A DNA stretch of 5,675 nucleotides from assembly GCA_002293965.1 (NCBI GenBank), contig DBEG01000139.1, forward strand, positions 1-5,675, in the 5' to 3' direction. A model generated the notes under the pieces. It ran no database searches. It was not told where the DNA came from and was given only the letters and a program-made list of their open reading frames with translations. Source of the DNA: Actinobacteria bacterium UBA912 (GTDB lineage Bacteria > Actinomycetota > Coriobacteriia > Anaerosomatales > UBA912). How positions within the stretch are numbered: position 1 is the first letter of the stretch; every line of letters starts with the position of its first letter. Both the position numbers and the translations under genes were made by a program. Below are positions 1 to 4,311 of this stretch, piece after piece.

Positions 1-1
1 A

Positions 2-844
2 TTGATTCGCGTGCTCGTCCACGAAGTCGGCGGGCCGGTCAGTGTGACTGATGCGGCGAGGATGGCCGGCCTTTCCACAGCAGGTGCCCGCAAGGCCCTT
101 GAGACCTTGGAGCGGCTGGATGTCGCGACGAGGGTGGGAACCGGGCGCGCACAGAAATTCGGGCCTCGGACGACGAATCCATATCTGCCCTTACTGCACC
201 AGTTGTTCCAGGAAGAACAAGAGCGACACGACGAACTCATCGGGGAACTGCGTCGCGCTGTGAACATGCCGGAGATCCATGACGCATGGATGACGGGTGC
301 TCCAGACGGATCCTCTCAGGCCCTCCATCTAGAGGTGATAGCTGATACAGGAGCCCTCAGTTGGATCGGCCCTGAACTGCGAACCCGGTTGGCCGAAACC
401 GAGAAGCGTTTCGATCTGATAGTCGAGATCGATGTCTTCACCCGCGCAGACTTGCTTAGTGCACCCGAGGACGCGATCAGGCTCTCTGTCTCCGGTATGG
501 GCAGTCAAGCGGCGGATCCATCCACGGAGGATCGTGCTGAGTCGGATGAACGCTCTTTACGGATGGCGCGAGTGATCGCGGGAATGATCAAGTCGGATCC
601 ATCCCTGATCAGAAGAGCACTTCAGCATACTAATCGACTGCTGCATGAAGGCCAGGGCACCGCGACCCACGATATCAGTGAATGGAGGACGCTGCTTCAG
701 ACGTATTCGCCCGAGCGAGTCAGGGATATTCTCGTGTCTCGGAGTTCCCGCGCCGAGCGATTGAGGAGAAGCTCTCCCTTCTTCGGCATTCTGACTCCCG
801 AAGAGCGAGACCGAGTACTTCGAGAGGCGGAGTCTGGGGGATGA
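2..844 (+). CDS. Winged-helix regulator with degenerate nucleotidyltransferase-like domain (candidate antitoxin); 5' end probably outside the window
   Basis: Probably a DNA-binding regulator and antitoxin-like partner of the next gene. Residues about 1-55 form a winged helix-turn-helix: the recognition region runs through GLSTAGARKALETLERL, followed by a wing around RVGTGRAQKF. Residues about 90-155 align by eye with the MNT-type nucleotidyltransferase domain that often follows this wHTH. However, the usual GS motif reads TGAP (98-101), and the usual D-x-D strand reads ALHLEVIA (107-114), so the catalytic aspartates appear lost. The C-terminus (about 185-278) is helical and ends in LRRSSPFFGILTPEER, a tail I recall from antitoxin-like proteins. 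The stop overlaps the next start as ATGA, so the two genes are probably translationally coupled. The TTG at position 2 is only the first possible start; no ribosome site can be seen, and related proteins begin earlier, so the true start is likely upstream. Antitoxin function is inference. Confidence 0.7.
   Translation: MIRVLVHEVGGPVSVTDAARMAGLSTAGARKALETLERLDVATRVGTGRAQKFGPRTTNPYLPLLHQLFQEEQERHDELIGELRRAVNMPEIHDAWMTGAPDGSSQALHLEVIADTGALSWIGPELRTRLAETEKRFDLIVEIDVFTRADLLSAPEDAIRLSVSGMGSQAADPSTEDRAESDERSLRMARVIAGMIKSDPSLIRRALQHTNRLLHEGQGTATHDISEWRTLLQTYSPERVRDILVSRSSRAERLRRSSPFFGILTPEERDRVLREAESGG
829..844 (+). promoter_or_regulatory. Ribosome site and ATGA stop/start overlap coupling the first two genes
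   Basis: GGAG at 829-832 lies eight bases before the ATG at 841, and the TGA of the upstream gene (842-844) overlaps that ATG. The arrangement indicates translational coupling and fixes the start of the nucleotidyltransferase gene. Confidence 0.65.
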
Positions 845-1386
845 GATACGACCAGCTGGAGCATGCAATCAGGGCAGCTTGCGATGTTGCAGACGATACC
901 GAACTGCTGATCTTCGGTTCCCAGGCGATATTGGGCAGCTACCCTCACGCGCCCGAGGCTCTGAGGGCATCGATGGAGGTCGACGTTCAACCGAGGAATC
1001 GACCGGATAGAGCGGATGCCGTCGATGGGGCGCTGGGCCAGGACTCCCTGTTCCATGCCACCCACGGGTTCTATGTCCATGGAGTCTCAATCGAAGTTGC
1101 CGTTTTGCCGGAAGGCTGGGAAGACCGGGTCGTCCCTGTCACACATCCAGTAGGGACACGTGGACACACCGGCTTCTGCATCGAGGCGCACGACCTAGCT
1201 GCGAGCAAACTTGTGGCCTACAGGGAGAAAGACAGGGTCTTTGTCACCATCTTGCTTTCCGAGGGACTGATCGATGGCAGCATCTTGCTCCGGCGAGTCG
1301 GTGTATTGCCCGTTCCGGGCGATGTCTTGAGACGACTTCTCCGATGGGTTGAGATCACTTGTGAAGATTTACGCGACGGTCACTGA
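841..1386 (+). CDS. DUF6036-type nucleotidyltransferase, candidate toxin/effector
   Basis: A 181-residue cytoplasmic protein resembling the DUF6036 nucleotidyltransferases, relatives of the AbiEii/MNT fold. Motifs seen: GSQAILG at 26-32 (the G-S nucleotide-binding turn), SMEVDV at 44-49 (the metal-binding strand, E-x-D rather than the classical D-x-D), LPEGWEDR at 89-96, and HDLAASKLVAYREKDR at 117-132, the most characteristic block of the family as I remember it. Such enzymes transfer a nucleotide to RNA, protein or a small molecule; the substrate here is unknown. The ATG at 841 is preferred over the upstream in-frame start at 682 for three reasons: it overlaps the previous stop as ATGA, it has GGAG at 829-832 eight bases upstream, and it fits the family N-terminus (YDQLEHAIRAA). 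The upstream wHTH gene is the likely regulator or antitoxin. The E-for-D change may be normal in this family rather than a defect. Family call fairly sure; toxin role inferred. Confidence 0.75.
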   Translation: MRYDQLEHAIRAACDVADDTELLIFGSQAILGSYPHAPEALRASMEVDVQPRNRPDRADAVDGALGQDSLFHATHGFYVHGVSIEVAVLPEGWEDRVVPVTHPVGTRGHTGFCIEAHDLAASKLVAYREKDRVFVTILLSEGLIDGSILLRRVGVLPVPGDVLRRLLRWVEITCEDLRDGH

Positions 1387-1424
1387 GCGACAGACGTTGA
1401 CGAGGTCGCAGCCCTGAAGAACCT

Positions 1425-1439
1425 GAGAGGATCAGCGTG
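1425..1439 (+). promoter_or_regulatory. Ribosome binding site and GTG start of the PH-domain gene
   Basis: GAGAGG at 1425-1430 sits six bases upstream of the GTG at 1437. An in-frame TGA at 1398-1400 excludes a start further upstream, and no ATG lies between. The site therefore decides the start. Confidence 0.65.
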
Positions 1440-1934
1440 TCCACAGACAACCAGCGTTGGTTCGATTCGAAGATTGATTGGTGGATCGCGGCGATATTGG
1501 TGATACTGCCGCTGATCCAGCTTGCGGGAGGGATGGTCGCCCTCTTTCTCGGTGATGTGGAGGGATCCATCGCAGCAACGGTCGGCCTCGCCATTGTGCT
1601 CGCGATCTACTGGCTGCTCGTTATCCCAACTCGCTATGCCATCGAAGACGATCATTTGCTCGTCAGGTTCGGGGTCGTCCGTCAGCGGATTCGGTACGAT
1701 TCGATTGTGGAGGTCCACCCGACCCGTAACCTGCTTTCATCGGCGGCGCTTTCGGTGGATCGACTCGCGATCAGAACTGGGAGAGGCCCCCTGAATCTCA
1801 CTTTGATCTCACCTTTGGAGCGCGAGGAGTTCCTCGCGATGCTGACGTACAAGGCGGACCTCATTTGGGACGGACAGCGCTGGCTTCGGCGGGGCGCCGG
1901 GACGTCGCACTCGGCAGGGAAGGAGCGCAGATGA
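1437..1934 (+). CDS. Membrane protein with bacterial PH domain (bPH_4 / YyaB-like, DUF1200)
   Basis: A 165-residue membrane protein. Two hydrophobic helices are visible, about residues 15-38 and 44-63, separated by a short acidic turn (GDVEG). They are followed by a soluble bacterial pleckstrin-homology-like domain at about 66-145. The diagnostic features of PF06713 are present: an I-x-Y-D-S-I strand (85-90), then PTRN (95-98), then LSVDRL (105-110), and a closing SPLEREEFLAML helix. Members are widespread and their role is not established; they are thought to be small membrane-associated adaptors. The start is GTG, supported by its ribosome site and an in-frame upstream stop. The C-terminus is basic and low in hydrophobic residues (RRGAGTSHSAGKERR). 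Only 50 bases separate it from the preceding gene, with no terminator seen, so it may share a transcript with the upstream pair. Its stop overlaps the next start as ATGA. Confidence 0.8.
   Translation: MSTDNQRWFDSKIDWWIAAILVILPLIQLAGGMVALFLGDVEGSIAATVGLAIVLAIYWLLVIPTRYAIEDDHLLVRFGVVRQRIRYDSIVEVHPTRNLLSSAALSVDRLAIRTGRGPLNLTLISPLEREEFLAMLTYKADLIWDGQRWLRRGAGTSHSAGKERR
1920..1934 (+). promoter_or_regulatory. Ribosome site and ATGA overlap coupling PH-domain gene to DUF2200 gene
   Basis: AAGGAG at 1920-1925 lies five bases before the ATG at 1931. The TGA of the PH-domain gene (1932-1934) overlaps that ATG. This strong site selects the short DUF2200 start over any in-frame codon inside the upstream gene. 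Confidence 0.7.
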
Positions 1935-2281
1935 CCAAGCATCGGATCTTCACGATGGAGTTTCGCAAAGTCTATCCGCTGTATGTCCAGAAGGCGGAGA
2001 AGAAGAACCGCACGAGAGAAGAGGTCGATCGGATCATCTACTGGCTGACCGGATACGACGACGCCGGCTTGCAGCGGCAGATCGAGCTGGGCGTCGATTT
2101 CGAAGCCTTTTTCGCACAGGCTCCGGCCATGAATCCGAACAGCGCGCTGATCACGGGTGTTGTGTGCGGCGTCAGGGTGGAGGAGATAGAGGATCCTCTG
2201 ATGCAGCAGATCCGCTATCTGGACAAGCTGATCGATGAGCTGGCCAAGGGCAAAGCGCTCGAGAAGATACTACGCGGATGA
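1931..2281 (+). CDS. DUF2200 family protein, complete
   Basis: A 116-residue soluble protein of the DUF2200 family (PF09966), whose function is unknown. It matches the remembered family pattern from end to end: MTKHRIFTMEF at the N-terminus, YPLYVQKAEKK (15-25), WLTGYD (38-43), VDFEAFFAQAP (55-65), ITGVVCGVRVEEIEDP (74-89), and a helical tail with IRYLDKLIDELAKGKALEKIL. The near-invariant length and sequence across bacteria suggest a real cellular or enzymatic role, but I will not name one. There is no signal peptide or membrane segment. The start at 1931 agrees with the family N-terminus and has a strong ribosome site; an in-frame codon at 1865 would only extend into the PH-domain gene. Its 3' end runs directly into a truncated PIN gene read in another frame, yet the DUF2200 C-terminus itself looks intact. 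Confidence 0.9.
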   Translation: MTKHRIFTMEFRKVYPLYVQKAEKKNRTREEVDRIIYWLTGYDDAGLQRQIELGVDFEAFFAQAPAMNPNSALITGVVCGVRVEEIEDPLMQQIRYLDKLIDELAKGKALEKILRG

Positions 2282-2552
2282 GGTTCTCGCGCGACCCCGC
2301 TTCGGCTTCGATCCTGGTTCCGTCGGTGCCCTCCTCGACTATCTGGAGTTCGCTGGCGAGAAAGTGGCCGCAGCACCGCTGCAGGTAAGGCTGCCGGACC
2401 CCGATGACGAGTCCTTTCTGGAAGTGGCGCTGGCCTCTTCGGCGGAATGCCTTGTGACCGGGAACATCGCACACTTTCCGGAACCTGCTTGTTTGGGCGC
2501 GCGAGTCTTATCGCCAGCGCAGTTCATGGAAGCTTATCGCGGCCTGCCATAG
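2268..2552 (+). pseudogene. Truncated PIN-family (VapC-like) toxin, N-terminus deleted
   Basis: Reading from about 2268 gives the C-terminal portion of the 'putative toxin-antitoxin system toxin component, PIN family' type of ribonuclease: EVLARPRFGFDP, then LPDPDDESFLEVALA, then CLVTGNIAHFP, and the closing VLSPAQFMEAY. These are the second and later blocks of the domain, including the D-P-D-D acidic cluster and the TGN turn. The first block, with the metal-binding aspartate (D-T-N-V), and about 40-45 residues are missing, because the sequence upstream is the DUF2200 coding region. The only in-frame ATG (2235) lies inside DUF2200 and gives an unrelated leader, MSWPRAKRSR. No ribosome site suits it. 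About 94 family-like residues remain against roughly 140 in intact members. No antitoxin gene accompanies it. It is therefore almost certainly a non-functional remnant left by a deletion or recombination. Confidence 0.8.
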
Positions 2553-2563
2553 ACAGCCGTCGC

Positions 2564-2592
2564 GGATATCCTCTCCGGGACCCTGATATCAT
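2564..2592 (+). promoter_or_regulatory. Possible promoter with paired GATATC palindromes upstream of the phosphoesterase gene
   Basis: TGATATCAT at 2584-2592 reads as an extended -10 (TGn followed by TATCAT); no good -35 is visible at the usual distance. Two palindromes lie here, GGATATCC (2564-2571) and TGATATCA (2584-2591). Their GATATC cores are exactly 20 bp apart, about two helical turns, as dimeric operators often are. The second overlaps the -10. Regulatory meaning is inferred only. Confidence 0.3.
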
Positions 2593-2634
2593 AGGGGTAC
2601 GCCAATGGTCGAACCGCCCGGAAGGCAATGACAC

Positions 2635-3477
2635 ATGGTCACGCGTCGGCAGTTCATAGTCGGATCGACAGCCCTCCTGGCCTCCGCTGCGGGAGTCGGT
2701 GCCTACGCTTCGCTTGTCGAGCCCTACTTGCTGGAGGTGGTTCGACGCCGGATGCCCGTGCGCAATCTGCCTGCCGAGCTTGAAGGAGCCACACTGGCGC
2801 ACTTTGCCGACACCCATGTCGGCCCTGTCCGCGACGCCTTCGTGCGGGACGCTTTCGCAACTCTCCAGGCCGAGAGGCCCGACATAATCGTGATCACCGG
2901 TGACCTGACTGCGACATATCATGCGGGCGTGGTCGATGAGGTGAAGCGCACCTACACCAACCTGTCCCACGCTAGACTGGCGACACTGGCGGTCCTCGGC
3001 AATCACGATTACGGACCCGAGTGGTCCGATGCGCAGCACGCTGCCCTGGTTACTGATGCCCTCGAGTCGCACGGTATAAGCGTGCTCTCCAACGAGCTGG
3101 TTTCCGTCGCCGGGCTGCAGATCGCCGGGATGGATGACCTGTGGGCGGGACGGTTCGATCCCAGGAAGGCACTGGCCGGACTCGATCCCGACAGGGCGAT
3201 GATCGCGCTCACCCACAATCCCGACAGTGTCGATCTGGCGGGCTGGGACGGCTTCGAAGGATGGATACTCGCAGGCCACACCCACGGCGGGCAGGTGAGT
3301 CTGCCCTTCGTTGGCCCGCCGATCGTGCCTGTCCAGAACGAGCGCTACACGGCTGGTGAGTTCAGCCTGTCGGGCAATCGCCGAATGTACATCAACCGAG
3401 GAGTGGGGTACACGTCGCTGCGCCTCCGCTTTGGGGCTCGACCCGAGCTGACCATGTTCGAGCTGCACTCGGCATAA
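2635..3477 (+). CDS. Tat-exported YkuE-like metallophosphoesterase
   Basis: A 280-residue metal-dependent phosphoesterase of the calcineurin-like superfamily, YkuE/YaeI branch. Residues 1-25 form a twin-arginine signal: TRRQFIVG (3-10), a hydrophobic core, and an A-Y-A (23-25) possible cleavage site. The enzyme is therefore expected folded outside the cytoplasm, possibly still anchored. All five metal-site blocks are present: D59-T-H61, GD at 89-90, GNHD at 122-125, H194 in THNPD, and GHTHGGQ at 214-220. YkuE of Bacillus subtilis is a known Tat substrate associated with the cell wall, while YaeI acts as a phosphodiesterase; the substrate here cannot be read from sequence. The ATG at 2635 follows GGAAGG (2620-2625, nine-base spacing). 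An in-frame TGA at 2629-2631 rules out an earlier start. Length and motif spacing are normal for the family, with no sign of damage. Confidence 0.92.
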   Translation: MVTRRQFIVGSTALLASAAGVGAYASLVEPYLLEVVRRRMPVRNLPAELEGATLAHFADTHVGPVRDAFVRDAFATLQAERPDIIVITGDLTATYHAGVVDEVKRTYTNLSHARLATLAVLGNHDYGPEWSDAQHAALVTDALESHGISVLSNELVSVAGLQIAGMDDLWAGRFDPRKALAGLDPDRAMIALTHNPDSVDLAGWDGFEGWILAGHTHGGQVSLPFVGPPIVPVQNERYTAGEFSLSGNRRMYINRGVGYTSLRLRFGARPELTMFELHSA

Positions 3478-3492
3478 GGCGCACCCTGCTCA

Positions 3493-3501
3493 TGGCATAC
3501 T
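3493..3501 (+). promoter_or_regulatory. Weak candidate extended -10 upstream of the aquaporin gene
   Basis: TGGCATACT at 3493-3501 has the TGn element followed by CATACT (four of six matches to TATAAT). No convincing -35 is seen. It lies about 40 bases before the ATG at 3542, a sensible distance, in the only non-coding gap (3478-3541). Weak support. Confidence 0.2.
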
Positions 3502-3541
3502 GTTTCGAAGGCCGCACAACGACATCAGAATGGATTGGTGA

Positions 3542-4249
3542 ATGAACACTCCGCTTAGCACCAGGCTCGTCGCCGAGGCGATCGGGACATTCTGTCTGGT
3601 CTTCGTCGGCACCAGCGCCATCGTCGTGAATGCTGACGGCGCTGTCACTCACGTCGGTGTGGCGATGACCTTCGGGCTGGTCGTATTCGCGATGATAGCC
3701 GCGCTCGGCGATGTGTCCGGAGCCCATCTCAATCCGGCTGTGACGGTCGGCTTCTTCCTCGCTCGGCGGTTCTCCGGCAGGGAAGTGGTGCCGTACATCG
3801 CAAGCCAGTGCCTGGGGGCAGTGCTGGCTAGCCTCTGCGTGAGCTTCCTGTTTCCGGTCTCCGAGACGCTGGGCGCGACGCTCCCCGCAGGCCCGATCCA
3901 CCAGTCGCTGCTACTGGAGGTGCTCATCACCGCGCTTCTGATGTTCGTCATCCTGAGCGTCTCCACGGGTGCCGCCGAGAAGGGGATCACCGCTGGGCTC
4001 GCGATAGGCGGTACCGTTGCCCTGTGTGCGCTGTTCGCCGGGCCGGTATCCGGCGCCTCCATGAATCCGGCGCGCTCGCTAGGGCCTGCCCTGGTGTCAG
4101 GGCAGCTGGAATTCATCTGGCTTTACCTCACGGCACCCGTTCTCGGCGCTGCGCTGGCTGTTGCCGCATGCCGATGCGCCCACAAGGGTTCCTGCTGCGG
4201 ACCCCAAGCCGCCTCGGATGAGGAACCCCGCACCGATTGCCGAGCCTGA
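3542..4249 (+). CDS. MIP-family channel, NIP-like bacterial aquaporin (AqpN type)
   Basis: A 235-residue six-helix channel for water or small uncharged solutes in the cytoplasmic membrane. Both half-helix motifs are intact: SGAHLNPAVT (59-68) and SGASMNPARSLGPA (170-183). Placed against AqpZ from memory, the selectivity-filter positions read about F44, A163, A172 and R178. That is a wide, less polar pore than AqpZ, more like solute or metalloid channels. The blocks TFGLVVFAMI, YIASQCLGA, SVSTGAAEKG and ALFAGPVSGASMNPARS resemble the bacterial relatives of plant NIPs, called AqpN and known from some arsenic-resistance loci. No ars gene lies in this window. The tail is cysteine-rich (C210, C212, C218, C219, C233). 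The start is fixed by an in-frame TGA directly before the ATG; the ribosome site is weak (GGATTGGTG). MIP call is firm; the NIP-like subtype and metalloid role are inferred. Confidence 0.92.
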   Translation: MNTPLSTRLVAEAIGTFCLVFVGTSAIVVNADGAVTHVGVAMTFGLVVFAMIAALGDVSGAHLNPAVTVGFFLARRFSGREVVPYIASQCLGAVLASLCVSFLFPVSETLGATLPAGPIHQSLLLEVLITALLMFVILSVSTGAAEKGITAGLAIGGTVALCALFAGPVSGASMNPARSLGPALVSGQLEFIWLYLTAPVLGAALAVAACRCAHKGSCCGPQAASDEEPRTDCRA

Positions 4250-4265
4250 CTCTTGGCGGTATCCT
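4237..4265 (+). promoter_or_regulatory. Candidate sigma70-like promoter for argS inside the end of the aquaporin gene
   Basis: TTGCCG (4237-4242) and TATCCT (4260-4265) each match the -35 and -10 consensus at four of six positions and are separated by exactly 17 bases. A start near 4272 would give a leader of about 37 bases before argS. The match is modest. Confidence 0.35.
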
Positions 4266-4280
4266 TTAGGTTTCATACCG
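4257..4280 (+). repeat. Inverted repeat CGGTAT/ATACCG between aquaporin gene and argS
   Basis: CGGTAT (4257-4262) and ATACCG (4275-4280) are perfect inverted arms with a 12-base loop. They overlap the candidate -10 of argS. There is no following T-run, so a terminator is unlikely; an operator or chance dyad is possible. Confidence 0.3.
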
Positions 4281-4293
4281 ACACTTTACTGCC

Positions 4294-4311
4294 GAGGAGA
4301 CCTGACGCGTG
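4294..4311 (+). promoter_or_regulatory. Ribosome binding site and GTG start of argS
   Basis: GAGGAG at 4294-4299 lies nine bases before the GTG at 4309. An in-frame TGA at 4303-4305 prevents any earlier start, and the nearby ATG at 4313 is out of frame. This fixes the GTG start. Confidence 0.7.

Noticed and set aside
513..604. Direct repeat CGGATCCATCC at 513-523 and 594-604
   Set aside because: Only 11 bases, in the same coding frame, encoding a D-P-S in both cases; most likely chance codon coincidence rather than a mobile-element or recombination repeat.
682..840. In-frame upstream start extending the DUF6036 gene by 53 residues
   Set aside because: The extension lies wholly inside the first gene, is not family-like, and the ATG at 841 has both an ATGA overlap and a ribosome site.
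1397..1425. TTGACG at 1397-1402 as a -35 box for the PH-domain gene
   Set aside because: No acceptable -10 lies 16-18 bases downstream, where the sequence is around GAACCTG; a start there would also leave almost no leader before the GTG at 1437.
2235..2267. ATG at 2235 as a real start of a short PIN protein
   Set aside because: It lies in the most conserved part of the DUF2200 gene, gives an arginine-rich leader unlike any PIN N-terminus, and lacks the first catalytic aspartate block.
2575..2621. CCGGG/CCCGG arms before the phosphoesterase gene as a hairpin
   Set aside because: Arms of five bases with a 37-base loop are expected by chance in GC-rich sequence.
2524..3468. Long open frame on the minus strand opposite the phosphoesterase gene
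   Set aside because: Its translation shows no recognisable domain and has the composition of an antisense shadow; the + strand frame holds all metallophosphoesterase motifs.
4257..4290. Rho-independent terminator after the aquaporin gene
   Set aside because: The stem is only six pairs with a 12-base loop and no T-run follows it.
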